The position numbers and the translations under genes were made by a program. DNA of 64,000 nucleotides from Pectinophora gossypiella (taxonomy: Eukaryota > Arthropoda > Insecta > Lepidoptera > Gelechiidae): assembly GCF_024362695.1 (NCBI RefSeq), contig NC_065425.1:377001-441000 (forward strand). The letters run 5' to 3'. Positions 51,975-63,944 of this stretch are shown here, one piece after another (positions within the stretch are counted from its first letter, which is position 1; each line of letters starts with the position of its first letter). The notes beneath the pieces were generated by a model that had not been told where the DNA came from, searched no databases, and saw only the letters and a program-made list of their open reading frames with translations.

Positions 51975-52320
51975 ATGAACAGCCTCCGTGGTCTAGTGGT
52001 TAGAGCGTTACGCTCACGATCTGGAGGTCCGGGTTCGATTCCCGATGGGGACATTGTCTAAATCACTGTGTGAGACTGTCCTTTGTTTGGTAAGGACTTT
52101 TCAGGCTTGAGTCACCTGATTGTCCGAAAAAGTAAGATGATTCCGTGCTTCGGAAGGCACGTTAAGCCGTTGGTCCCGGCTATTGGCCGTAAAAACACCT
52201 CCACCAACCCGCACTGGAGCAGCGTGGTGGAGTATGCGCCATACCCCCTCCGGTTGATTGAGGGGAGGCCTGTGCCCAGCAGTGGGACGTATATAGGCAG
52301 TTTATGTATGTTATGTACAT
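51975..52320 (+). mobile_element. SINE-B, best copy
   Basis: Head agcctccgtggtctagtggt (A box) and ccgggttcgattcccgatgg (B box); linker with tgtttggtaaggactt. Central block gattccgtgcttcggaaggc, then cgttaagccgttggtcccgg. Tail caacccgcactggagcagcg to cccagcagtgggacgtatat, ending ttatgtatgttatgt. It follows an A-rich stretch at 51960. Confidence 0.92.
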
Positions 52321-53234
52321 ATAAAAATAGTTTTGTAAAGGTTTATTTACGTTAAACTTAGTAAATAATTTTGTATTTAAAGAAAATACATTTTAATTTT
52401 ACCTCTTGTAGCACAAATAAAATGAAGCGTCAGATTTAATGGTAAATGATAAAAATAATAAATTATTTACGTTTTACACTGAATGCGTTACACGTGCGCC
52501 ATTCTTGGTAACGGATAGGATACTAGACTAAGGTCCCTATCCCTACACCCTTAATTTCCCTCTACGACGAGCGAGTTATTTTTTGTTTTTAAACGTTCTT
52601 TATTTAAATTTCAAATTTCAGTATTCGGTATCAGCCTTTATAAAACGTCGAGCGAGTGCTAAATAGAGTTAATCGATAAATGAACTATAAAAGGAACAGC
52701 ACTATCGCAGCAGTTTATTTGTATCGCGACCCTGATTGGCGCGCCCAACATTTGGGCGCGAACTAAATGACGAACGGGTGTCTGTTTGGACACCACGAAA
52801 TAATATATCGTTGCTTTATAGCGAGGAGCATGTAAGCGCCTTTATAAAAAGTCACATTCACACAAAGCTCGGTGAGATGGGGGTGTTTAGTGCACCTTGC
52901 GATGGATGTAACTCTCAGTCGTGACCTTATGTTGCTTTTTAATTACGTGACACATTTTGATGACGATATATTAATTCACTCATTTTGATTGCCTTATTTA
53001 CAAACTTATATTTGCAGCTAGTTAATAAATCGCGACATAGTCGATGTATAGAACAAACAGTTTTACAACAGCAAAGTAATATTGTTTTTCAATTAGAAAC
53101 TTATTTGCAGTTGGTTTGTTGGTAGTTGGCATTCAGGGTCTAATAATGACCAGATGGCAAATTGTGCGGAAACAGACTCGCTCTTGCCCGTTTTTTTTTT
53201 AGTTATTATAATTTAAATAAACAAGAATACATCT
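52321..53234. other. Nothing recognised
   Basis: Contains a small GC-rich inverted repeat near 52739-52760 (gcgcccaacatttgggcgc). No gene. Confidence 0.4.
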
Positions 53235-53735
53235 TTTATTTAACATGACTTATTGTAGATTTGCCGCAGATGGTATTAACTACTTGGCCGGACAAATGGG
53301 GAGCGCTGAAAGCTCTCACCCGGTACATCGTTTAAGACAACAGGCCTGAGGGTGCCAAGTTGGGCGCGAACCTCGGCTCAGGGCGTCGTCTGAGAGGAAA
53401 AATAATTGAAAGAATTAATCGACTTTAGTGGGTCGATAGCGATGATCGCTGATTGAGGGAAATCGTCGACCACGCCGGCGGGGTCGGTATCGGGGTCCTG
53501 AAGTGTTTGGTGTCGCGAGCTGATTGGTTGCCTCTATGGCTAGAGTAAGCGGGTCGTCGGGATCGTATTACTAAACGTCAAAACACAAAATGTGTTTTGT
53601 GAAAAAATGTCGGACTTATTATAACTTTTGTCTTGATTTAAATTAATAAATAAGTTAAATAGAAAAAATAAATAAAGTTTTCGTTAGTTTTTTTTCATTA
53701 ATTAGAATTTCATAATTTATCTAGAACCTCAACGA
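53235..53735 (-). mobile_element. RP2, full length, abutting MITE-7
   Basis: 53240-53570: RP2 from catgacttattgtagatttg to gggtcgtcgggatcgtatta. MITE-7 (inverse) begins at once: ctaaacgtcaaaacacaaaa to gaatttcataatttatctag. The junction has no spacer. Confidence 0.88.
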
Positions 53736-54060
53736 TCATTATTGAAACAAATAAGACGAAGTATTTTCGATAGTAACTGTGTAGTTAGTTCGGAGGATTT
53801 AGCTCGACACCGTTTGCTTCGTAGCAGCCGACTCCGCTCCGCTCCGCTGCCCGCTATAATCCAAACCACACCCTTATGGTGTGCTTCTCGAAGATAGATT
53901 TTAATAAAAACTTTCTTTTACGCCCGCATAAACTTCCCTAGAGGGTGCAAAAGTCATACTTGAATGGGATATTTATCTTTATAAGCCTTTTTGATGAGGA
54001 TCCAGCGGCGGTTGTCGATTGAAAACGATCATAAAAGTTCAGGATTTTTTTTTTGGGGTG
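53736..54060. other. Nothing recognised
   Basis: No repeat or gene recognised. Confidence 0.35.
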
Positions 54061-54375
54061 TAGACGGTAGACTGGCCTTTGGTTTCCATTTCATACAAGA
54101 CCTTAGGAGGGACAGTATCATCTTCTCTGCCCTCCAGAATCAGATTCAAAATCATTTATTCAAGGTATAATAGATAAAGTTGTTGAAGGTAAATTTAACA
54201 TTTTTGAAATTTCGCAAGGTGTTATGGCTGAGGAGAAGAAATGACAAGAAACGTCAATAGCAACACATTTTTCAAATCAATGTAGGTATTCATTACTAGT
54301 TATTTTATAACTCCACTGGGGAAATTACTGTTCGGCGCGTCCTTGACGCTGGAGTGAGGTGGTGGCTGAGTTCGG
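54061..54375. mobile_element. LINE-4 3' piece inserted in an older repeat
   Basis: The host repeat (tcatcttctctgccct, then actggggaaattac) is that of 26760. LINE-4 antisense 54137-54310 sits inside, flanked by ctcca (54132-54136 and 54311-54315). Confidence 0.75.
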
Positions 54376-54610
54376 AATGATTGAGCTCATGAGCTATGTC
54401 AGGGGCCTTTGGCGGCTCAGTAATAACCCTGACACTAGGATTGATGAGGTTGGTATTCCACCTCACGACCCATACGATAAGGAGAAGATCATTTATACCC
54501 AAAATCAAAGATAAAAGATGCATATGTCTGTTATCCATGAAATTAGATGGTTATGCGAGGGCTCTGTACAGCGCCATCTATATTATTTTTAGGGAAAGTA
54601 GCCTGGAAAG
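54376..54610. repeat. SINE-A tail and the 720-bp-region repeat
   Basis: 54378-54488: SINE-A tail (gagctatgtcaggggccttt to acgacccatacgataaggag). 54495-54600: inverse of 720-813. Confidence 0.75.
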
Positions 54611-54944
54611 TCTCTCATAGACAGCTTAAATTATTTGAAATTTTTGAGTCGGCACATTTTTGTCTTTACTTCCCGATTTCCCTTGGAGTAAGTAAATAAA
54701 ATACGCAGATAGTTTTAAACAGAAAGGACTGCCGAAAGTTGCGATATTCGCAATAACATGTAAATTTTGACTTCGATTCCGTATGTACCGCCCAGTGAGC
54801 TTGTTTACTGGAGTTGCAGGACCACGTTTTATGTCATAATTCGCTCCCAGCTCACCATAGAAGCAACGATTGCGAATCCAGTCACAACTGTACTTAATAT
54901 ATCAGTTCTCATGTCTAGACACATTTATGGTAATAGAGGACAGC

Positions 54945-56147
54945 ACACCACCGCCACTACATACAAACAACCTCGTATTACACAGACACTACACATTGAC
55001 GTTATCGTACACGTGTATCTGTGTGTGTGACGCCTGAGAGCTGTCAAATACAATACCTAATTTAACCGTTATTACTTACTTACGTCGTATATGACGTAAA
55101 TTCAAAAATGTTACATTGACTTTCAACAAGTTTATATATGAGAATTACGTTGAATAAATGATTCTAATTTCTGATTTCTGGTCGTACTTCTTACGAAGGA
55201 AGCTTTTTTAATCACTACTAAATATTTATTTATGTATTTACCAAACAAATCTTGAAGAATAAAGGTTTACAATATAAATTAATAGGCTCTACATTTGACA
55301 CGAAAAGCACTGTAAATAATGAATTGAATTAACATTATTTTTACATAAAGCACTTACCCTAGGTTAAATTTTATTGCAAATTAACAGTAAGTATGTTTTG
55401 ATGAACAATCATCATTGAAAATAATAATTTATCGACGCCACGTAGGCGTGTCGACGCGGGTAATAACTGTGAGAACAAAATATTCGAGTCTGACAAAAGA
55501 ACGTCGGCGTCTAAATTCAAAATTCGAACATAATAAACTAAAATGATAAGAAATAAAAAACTAAAGTATGACCGAGAGGGGTGAGGTAAACCTATCTCAG
55601 ATGCTGGTGAGAAACGAAGAGTTGCCGTTCTATACGTAGTAATATTCGTTATTTTATGATGGTACTACAAAATATTCTGTTTACATAAATGTATTGAGTA
55701 TTGTCGTCGAGATATTACTTTTTATTATAATAAATATAAAAGACTTCGCTTTATTGAATATCCTTAGGGGTAGAGATAGGGCGAGATGAAAGGTCTCGGA
55801 TGTGTTTGATAAAGAATAGGTGGTTTAACTACGTATAGTTTTGTGTCTTTAACTGTATATGAGCATTATTATTATTTCGTCATTTCTATACAATGATTGA
55901 ATAGAAATGAATATCGGCACAATCGTATCGGCCCAATACGAGAATTTTTATTCGTCATTATTCACCCAACACCTCGCACACAGAAACACCTCATTTTACA
56001 CAGACACTACACATTGACGTTAACGGACACGCCCATACAATTTAAAATTCACTGACATAATTAATCGCATTCACATTTTTTTTACATTAAGCACTTAGGC
56101 TAGGTTCAATTTTATTACAAATGAATAGTATGTTTTGATGAATGATG
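54945..56147 (+). repeat. Repeat W (two copies) and LINE-4 tail
   Basis: 54945-55035 and 55970-56035 share acacagacactacacattga. 55340-55425 and 56083-56147 share agtatgttttgatgaa-type text, so the two halves look like copies of one larger element. 55091-55181 is a LINE-4 sense tail (ttgaataaatgattctaatt). 55430-55960 is unassigned. Confidence 0.55.
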
Positions 56148-56462
56148 ATGACTTTCGTTGTCCAGAGGTTGAGCGCTGGGCTCACGATCCGGAGGTACCG
56201 GGTTCGATTCGCGGTAGGGACATATCACAAAAAATACTTTATGGTCCCTAGTTTGGTTAGGACATTACTGGCTGATCACCAGATTGTCCGAAAGTAAGAT
56301 GATCCGTGCATCGGAAGGCACGTTAAGCTAGTACTTACTATTGTAAGTAGGTACGTAGTTACATGAGGCAAGTCAGGGGCCTTTTGCAGCTCAATAATAA
56401 CCCTGACACCAGGGTTGATGAGGTTGGTACTCCACCTCACAACCCACACGATAGATGAAGAC
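56148..56462 (+). mobile_element. SINE-A, nearly full length
   Basis: Head gtccagaggttgagcgctgg, B box ccgggttcgattcgcgg, linker tagtttggttaggacattac. The central block is shortened after gcacgttaagc. The tail is complete to cacacgatagatgaag. Confidence 0.88.
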
Positions 56463-56509
56463 GTAGTATTATTCCTTATTCTATGGTTTTAGATAAGGGG
56501 TCAACGGTA

Positions 56510-56886
56510 ATGGTGCTAATTCCTGTAAATACCATCTAATTTTGTTTTAAGTTATATCTGTCATTTTCTTATCCGCCGAAAAGGAAAGGGACGGGTAATC
56601 GACAAGCATAAAATTTATGGAACACACGTCAATTTTAAGCACAAATCTAAACCAACCGTCTAAAAATTTTACATCCGTCAATAACCCGACACAGTTAAGT
56701 AGACAGCACGTCAAACGGATTGCATACCAGCGACGTACCTTTTGATTCGGCCGGGTTATTCATTCATTTACTCATTCTTCCTAAAATTAAGAGCTGTGAA
56801 TCATCCGTCCCTTTCCTTTTCGACGGATATGAAAATGACGGATATAACTTAAAATAAAATTAGGCGGTGTCTGCAGGAATCGGGGC
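56510..56886 (-). mobile_element. MITE-G, full length
   Basis: ggtgctaattcctgtaaata to ctgcaggaatcggggcc. It retains the central segment missing from the dimer (tgcataccagcgacgtacct). Confidence 0.88.
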
Positions 56887-57117
56887 CACTATCAACTTTA
56901 TATTACGTACTATGTCATCGAATTTCCGACTTTTATTGTGTAAGTGTATGACATAATATGCATAGACCTCTAAATGTGATAGATACAATACATGTAGATA
57001 TACTATCTACTATGGCACGCTGAAGTGGCTCGTCTTTTGACCGTGAGCGTTGATAGCGGTCAAGTGCCGACCAAGTGGGGAGCTTAGAGTGGACGATGAC
57101 TTTGTAATATATCAGAT

Positions 57118-57425
57118 ATTCTTCTATCGTGTGGGTTATGAGGTATTACCAACCTCATCAACCCTGGTGTCAGGGTCACTATTGAGCCGCTAAAGGGCCC
57201 TGACTTGACTCATGTAACTACGTACTTACAATAGAAAGTACTAGCTTGTGCCTTCCGATGCACGGATCATCTTACTTTCGGACGGTTAGGTTATCATCCT
57301 GTAACGTCCTAACCAAACTAGGGTTCACAAAGTAATTTTTGTGATATATGCGCACCGGGATTCGAACCTGGGACCTCCGGATCATGAGCCCAACGCTCAA
57401 TCACTGGACCACGGCGGCCGTTGGT
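57118..57425 (-). mobile_element. SINE-A, nearly full length
   Basis: On the minus strand: head cgccgtggtccagtgattga, B box caggttcgaatcccgg, linker ccctagtttggttaggacgt, and a tail ending near cacacgatagaag. The central block is shortened in the same place as in the 56148 copy. Confidence 0.88.
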
Positions 57426-57661
57426 ATAAATTATGACCCTTGTTTTCACTCGGGCACAACATGTCATCCACCCATTATTTTTCTGATCAAAATAATGAGA
57501 AACACCACTGGATCACGGAAGTCGTAATAAATCAGAAAAGTGGATCGAAGATAAGTTAGTACCTATAGAATGTTAATTTTCAAACAGAAGCTTATCCAAC
57601 CTGAAAGAAATCGCTTTAAACGAGAGTCTGCCAAATGCTATGTACCTAAATCTAATCTAAT
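57426..57661. repeat. Short shared repeat, rest unassigned
   Basis: 57440-57500 (acaacatgtcatccacccat) matches 1148-1210. Confidence 0.45.
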
Positions 57662-57925
57662 CTAGCCTACAAGATCCCACTGCTGGGCAAAGGCCTCCAC
57701 CTCCTCTTTCCATTTTTCGCGGTCCTGTGCGTACTCCAGCCAGTCCCTCCGGCAAGCGTCCAAGTCGTCACGCCATCTCTTTCGAGGTCTACCACGACGC
57801 CTGTACCCGTCATGAGGCACCCAATGCGTGACGATCCGTGCCCATCGCTCAGGGTGCATGCGACAAACATGTCCCGCCCAATCCCATTTGAATCTGACGG
57901 CTTTTCGTCCCACACCAGCGATTCC
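57662..57925 (-). pseudogene. LINE reverse-transcriptase C-terminal relic
   Basis: 83 open codons: KWDWAGHVCRMHPERWARIV, then RRRGRPRKRWRDDLD and DREKWKEEVEAFAQQW. This is a well-known LINE polymerase C-terminal pattern. No catalytic domain. Confidence 0.85.
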
Positions 57926-58609
57926 CGTTTACCGCTACGTACCTATTTAACAGATTCAAGGACAGAACGTCTTATGACGTTCCAATTCCGAAGTGTCATA
58001 TTACCTATTATGAACCATCAATGACCCATGATCTCTGTCCGTGAAAGGGTTAAGTTTATTTTTGGAACTCTTTCCTTTTTATTTTGGTGCAATACAGGAT
58101 ATTAGTCGGTGAAACAAAAAAAAAATAAGAAGAAAAAGTTCGGAGAAATGCGGGTAGGCAGTAAGTTGATCATGTTGTACCTAAGCAATTTTTTCGAGTG
58201 AGGAAAATATTCGAAAATTCAAAGATGGCGGTAACCTTGGTCGAAAAATAGCTGTATAAATTATTATTTTCTCTTTCTTCATACACAATATTGCCATTGA
58301 CATAGCCACTACTCATCAGTTGAGCTTATTTACCTTGTCATCAATCAAGCTAGTCAATTTGCACTACAAAAACACTATTCAGATGTTATTGTACAGGGTT
58401 TTTAGTCAAGGTTCTATGAGTATTTAAAGGGGTTGTTTTTTGAATAAACAGAATGTTGCTGTGCCCTTGCAGGGCGTCACATGTACCTAATACCATGTAT
58501 GTAACACCTAACTGCTTGTGACTTTGCAATGATTAAATGAATATGAATAATACCTTGAGAAATATTTACTTTAAGTTTATACTTGATTCTACGAGTAAGT
58601 TCATCGAGA
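57926..58609. other. Nothing recognised
   Basis: No gene or repeat recognised. Confidence 0.35.
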
Positions 58610-58760
58610 AAATGGTATGGCCTTTGATAGACTGGAATAGAAAATGCTGCATCGACAAGAGCGTGGCTCTTAAATTGATGATAATGTGCCTATAGAACGA
58701 TAACTGTCCGCCCCGCACCAATTCGTATCGGACGACCTCACCCCCTCTGGGTTTTACTTT
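58610..58760 (+). repeat. LINE 3' scrap and a short dispersed motif
   Basis: 58610-58690: cctttgatagactggaatag to caagagcgtggctcttaaat, matching 50745-50800. 58737: tcaccccctctgggttttac. Confidence 0.7.
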
Positions 58761-58829
58761 ATTTATTTATTTGTACACAATAAAACAGACACAAGAAACA
58801 TACTTTAGTCTTAACTGGGTCGTGTAGTA

Positions 58830-59068
58830 CTTTCAAGGTAAATTATGAAATGAAAAAATACAGATCTAAAACTAATGAAAAACATTTTCTTTTTTCTATT
58901 TCACTTATTTACGAATTATAATCATGAAAAACGTAATAATACGCCGACATTTTGTCACGTTTTTTATGACGTCACAGTGTACTTTTTCATACAAATTACA
59001 TAGTAATTTTATGTTTTGACGTTTAGTAAAAAGTAACGTTGATTTGACTAGTTGGAAATAACCCTATT
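58830..59068 (+). mobile_element. MITE-7 copy
   Basis: aaggtaaattatgaaatgaa, cgccgacattttgtcacgtt, ttgacgtttagtaaaaagta, gatttgactagttggaaata. Confidence 0.78.
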
Positions 59069-59129
59069 GGCCGTAAGCCGTAAGAGTAAGAAAGATCGCG
59101 CGTAGGCTATCTGTCTTGTTCGCACTACA

Positions 59130-59284
59130 GGGGGTTAAAATGGCCACATCGAAGCAATTCATCTAAGAAAGCAATATTGCAATTTGACATTTGCGCATAT
59201 AAAAGTAAGTGCGCAATGCAAACAAATGTCGAAAAGCAATACTGCTTTCTTAGATGAATTGCTTCGATGTGACCATTTTAACCC
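59130..59284. mobile_element. MITE-X, intact, 155 bp
   Basis: Inverted arms of about 50 bp (gggttaaaatggccacatcg, aagcaattcatctaagaaag) around gacatttgcgcatataaaag. It is the undisturbed form of the split copy at 20980. No clear target duplication. Confidence 0.88.
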
Positions 59285-60750
59285 TTCTCTTGTTCTTTAT
59301 TCCATGACTGCGAGATGGTAGAGAGCTTCCAATAATTAACAAAGTTTGCTAATTCGAATTTATTTTTACGCGTAACATAGGTATTTTTGACTTTAAAAAG
59401 AATTTATGGAAATTCTATTTTAATCGTGGATCTCCAGAATTTCAGTGTCGAGTGGAACCTTTTCCGTGGTACAAAGCGTCCTCCATTTTACAAAGCCTCT
59501 TAATGAAAATGAAGGCTGATAATGTGAAGCAGACGTGCTACTTCTACGTATAGCTACGTGGCCGTGACCGCTTGCGGGGTAGTTAGGTATATTTAGCAGT
59601 TTTAGAAATTTTAGTCACTAAAGAGAGCGTTTTTTGTTTTTCCAGAAAATGTCTCGGGTGTAAAAATGATGTATAGGGGTGTGATCGGAACGTCATCTTT
59701 GAAAACTGCTCCGCATCAGGGAGACACCCTATAGTCTGGCAAGACTATCGCACATAGAACTTTTTTGTTTTCACGACACCTATTTAAGTCTTGGTCAAAT
59801 TCTACCGCCGGTGAAAAACAAGATGGCCGCCATACAAAGTTTCGAACTAATACAGGACACGCGAGCTGCTTGCAGCGAGCGAACCACGCGACATCTAGTT
59901 TTAACATAAATTTGCGTCGGTAACTGTACGTATAGAACGGTAACTATCCGTCCCTGAACTAGACTTGCATCACCCCCTCTGGGTCTTACTTTCCAACTTC
60001 ATCATCGACGGATGTACCTTTGACTGGTCCATTTTTGAATATCTGAGCTTATATTATGTTATAATCTTAACAACACTGTTAGGCTGCTAAAACACTGCAT
60101 GGCTTCATAATATATAATCCTCTCACGAACTAAAACAATTGACAATTGCAATATGCCCATTGTCAACCACTCTCAGGGTGAACGGTTTTGCAAGCCGTTA
60201 CAAATGAAATAATGAGTGAGGGTAGGTAGTAGATAGGGGACAGAATTCCAACATTATGCCGAGATGAAAGCTCTCAATGGTGAGAAATGACGGCAGCTGG
60301 AGTTTTGCCACCTTCGTTTTTATCATTTGCATTTTTTGACGGCCATTACTGCCGTAGTAGAAAAATAACAGCAGTGTCGCTCGGTGGGATGGTAGGCGGG
60401 CGCTTAAAAAAAAAACAAAAAAATAAGGTAATGTTTGTAGAGGCTGAAGCCTAAACTAGGATACCCTGTGTTTTTGGACTCCAGGCCTCTACCTCCAGAA
60501 AGTCATGGTCAAAGAGAAAAAATGTAAAAATAGAAATAACAGTAGGTAATAATTAAATTAACCGTAGTCTAATCATATAAGTAACCAAAAACGCCTACGT
60601 GGAAGCAGTTAATCTTCTTTTTTTAAAAGTTATATCATTAAAGTATTACATAGTTAGGTAAACCACTGAGACCGTTAAATCACAATACGGTTTGTCTCAC
60701 TACCAGTCTCCTCAGTTCGTTCATCATACAAACATAAGTAAGTTTCTAAA
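59285..60750. other. Mostly unassigned
   Basis: 59935-60000 holds the short motif agaacggtaactatccgtcc and caccccctctgggtcttac. No gene; the 63-codon minus frame at 59716-59907 has no domain. Confidence 0.4.
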
Positions 60751-60754
60751 AACT

Positions 60755-60830
60755 ATTTTTGACATTTGCGCCTATAAAAGTAACTGCGCAATTTCAACAT
60801 ATATATCCAATAGCAATATTGTCTTTTTTA
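60755..60830. repeat. Degraded MITE-X
   Basis: tttgacatttgcgcctataa, then aatagcaatattgtctt. Confidence 0.55.
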
Positions 60831-61244
60831 TGTGAATAAGGATAGAACTTGCCCATTTCTCCCATCAGGTGTCGCTACTGTTGAGTGTTATTTTTTTACA
60901 GTTCTCCATACTATTTCAGTAAACAAACATATTATTTTTAGATACATATTTATACTATAACCCTTTGAGCAGCGTTTAACTGCAAAATCATAGTGTTATA
61001 TGTATTCCCTAAATATCGGAAAGAAGAAAATTTACAAAAAACTGCCTTATATTATAATTGATGGCTTTTCTTTTTTGTAACTCATCCTTCAGGCGGGATA
61101 TACTCCACGTTGCTCCACATTTTATATAATTATTTTTATTTATATCCGATCAGTTTTAGTCCTGTTTTGAATGTCAGTCTCTCAGAATACCAGTCTCTCC
61201 ACGTTTGTGGTATCCGAAAATAATAAACGTTTCTTTCTTTCTTT

Positions 61245-61600
61245 CAATTTTCTAAGTGCTGGTTGGGTTACCTACTGTTCTTATTATACTGTGCCCTGTC
61301 TCTTTTTGCAAAATGTTGCGTACCACTGCCTTTCGACGTAGTACCAAGAGTGTTTGTTTACAAGTTATGTTGTGACGAATTGTAGGCATGTCTATCTCCA
61401 GGTGTCTACAAGGGCGTCTATTATATGAAGATTTCCCAACTATCACACAAACTATAAAAAAACGGTACAAAAATGCTATGGAATTTCCAATTTTTCAAGT
61501 GTGGTAGTTGGGTTACTCACTGATCTTATTATACTGTGCCCTAAGTCTCTTTTTATGAAATGTTGCGTACCCCTGACCTTTCGATGCAGCTCGGCTTTAG
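61245..61600 (+). repeat. Pair of diverged direct repeats
   Basis: About 61258-61330 and 61500-61575 share cttattatactgtgccct and aaatgttgcgtacc. Offset about 242 bp. Confidence 0.7.
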
Positions 61601-61758
61601 AGCTATAAAATGTAATCGATTGGCATTGAATCGTGGAAAGTTATTTTTAACATTGTTTTGCAATACGCGGAAAATTATCATTATTCGGTTTAATTCAGCT
61701 TAGAAGGTTTCCTCAATGAATTTTCATTAAGATTTTTTTGTGTTTCTCACTTCAATAA

Positions 61759-62601
61759 TCTATAATATAAAAATGAATCACAAAATGTGTTGGTAAGCGC
61801 ATAACTCAACAACGCCTGGACCAATTTGGCCAATTCTTTTTTTTAAATGTTCGTTGAAATCCACTGATGGTTTTTACGGCGAAAAAAAATCGAATGTTTG
61901 CCGGAAAAACCCTAAAAACTGCCCTTTCCTTTTCCCCATACAAACGTTTCCTAACTAAAACGTACAGTCAATTTGTTGAGAAGTAGTCCATTTGCGAGTC
62001 GGTTGCCATAATGAGAATTAGCCCTAATGCGCCTAATTCATATTTCCAGTAAGTAATTTATGTAAGTAGTTATTATTGTATGTCACAACATGACTAAATG
62101 TGCTGAGCGCTATAAGCTTTACTTCCATCGATATACTTACCACATTTATGACAATAAATTTTCATTTCATTTCATTTGAGCTTTATTATTATTGTATAAA
62201 GTTCATATTGCAAGCACTCACTGTTGTCTAAGCAATGTAGGTGTGTTCCTAACTTCAGAGTCAATTTGCGCTTTATTATTTAAAAATTGAAATTCGCAGC
62301 GGTAAACGGTCTGCGATTGTTGAAGTTAAGCAACTTTCGCAAAGGCCGGTCATAGGACGGGTGACCACAAAAAAAAGTTTTCATCTCGAGCTCCTCCGTG
62401 CCTCCCGGCTGCATTAGCAGTCGTTAATAACCATCAATCCGCACTGGGCCTGCGTGGCCCGATCTCCCTATCCATCCATAGGGAAGGCCCGTGCCCCAGC
62501 AGTTAATAGGCTGACGATGATGATGATGATGATATTTAAAAATTTAAATTCAATCATATCTATTAACTTTCTGACAGGACGAAGTCTGTCGGGTCCGCTA
62601 G
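61759..62601 (+). mobile_element. Helitron-like element, non-autonomous, hosting a SINE-5S
   Basis: The 5' end is tctataatataaaaatgaat after an A; the 3' end is a hairpin (gacaggacgaagtctgtc) followed by gggtccgctag and a T. A TC start, a hairpin with CTAG end, and insertion between A and T are Helitron hallmarks. No RepHel frame is present. A SINE-5S (62295-62530) and other sequence sit inside. Confidence 0.78.
62295..62530 (+). mobile_element. SINE-5S, forward copy, 5'-trimmed
   Basis: Starts cgcagcggtaaacgg (A box partly lost), then gaagttaagcaac and aggacgggtgacc (5S-like). The central block has shrunk to tccgtgcctcccggc. It ends ctgacgatgatgatgatgat. Confidence 0.82.
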
Positions 62602-62884
62602 TACCTTATAAAGCCTCTTCTTAAGCGCTTATCGCCATCGCTTCACTCAGAGCCGCGTATTTTAAAAATCATCTAAGACAAAGAACCGCCGACGATCGCG
62701 CCCATCAGCAGAGCCCACATGCGTAACGTGGTAAAATTATCCATCGATTAAATATATTTTTTTCATAATCGATGTTTGTTTTTCCCTATCATACCTGGTT
62801 CGTGATTTTGTTCGTATTTTGACAGAACTTATAATTAAATGACTTATTTGGATTCATATATTAGCACGAATCGACAAAACGACA

Positions 62885-62965
62885 GCCTATATACGTCTCA
62901 CTGCTGGGCACAGGCCTCCCCTCAATCAACCGGAAAAGGTATGGAGCATACTCCACCGCCGCCGC
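62885..62965 (-). repeat. SINE-B tail scrap
   Basis: cagcctatatacgtctcact, gcacaggcctcccctcaatc, gtatggagcatactccacc. Confidence 0.75.
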
Positions 62966-63944
62966 TATTAAATGAGTAAATAAATAATAGTTAAGTAATA
63001 TGTTATTCTTAATCCACAGCCAATTAAACTGATAATTAATGTTCTTGCTAATAAGTCAATTGTCTTATCTGGGGGCACGGCAGTGCCCCCGCCAAGACGA
63101 GCAAAGCGAAGCGCAAAGGCAGGCACTACCTACCCTTTCTCGAAACGTTTTGCCGATTTTTTGAACCCTCATAACTCAGGTTTGGGTTATTAACTAATTA
63201 GCAGTGGAGCTTTTGACGACATGCCCGGGAAGATAAGCAGCTGAACGAATTCTAAGTTTTTATATCCTCAAAGTCCAACAAAGAAGCACTTATCAAACTA
63301 ACACCTCATAACTCTAAATAGTCGTACGTTTTTCGGCTACAATGGTAAAAAAAACAGTAAAAACTTCTGTCTTCAGGCAGTTAATCCACGGAAAGAACTG
63401 AAAGAATTTCCACATTTTTGACGCAAAGAGGACGTATACGAGTACACCGACGAGCAAAATAAACGGTCAGTCACAAAAAAACCTTCAAAAAAGCAAAAAA
63501 AAAAATGCAAAAAATTCAATTTCTTATATTGCATACAATTAAAAAAAAAATAAAGCGGCGTTTAGTGTTTGTACTGGTATATAAATATATTAGAATACAA
63601 AACATATTTTTTTTAAATAAACATTTTTCAATTTTACATTATATTTCTTCATTTTTCATTTTTCCTCTCAGACGACTCCCTGAGAAAAAAAAAGTAGACT
63701 GCTTCGTTACTTTTGCTCGACAGTGTAACTATGACGCCTAGAGTGTGGCAAAAACTCCGGCTTAGAGTAATGTATGAGATGGTTATGTACATATGTACGA
63801 CGGGTTTATACTAGCTTTTAGCAGTGGCTTCGTTCATGTTTGGTTCTGCTTTGACTACAATTTTCCTTTGACAAAAAACTACAAGTGTTTCTACTTTAGC
63901 GTGCTAAAGAGAGTGGGAATTTTGTAGACAGTTTTTTTCTGAAA
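62966..63944. other. Unassigned, with small repeats
   Basis: 63072-63091 is a perfect hairpin (gggggcac/gtgccccc). 63210-63255 is an element Q scrap (gacatgcccgggaagataag). 63662-63685 is an RP2 scrap. The 78-codon frame at 63505 is a translation of A/T-rich DNA. Confidence 0.45.
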
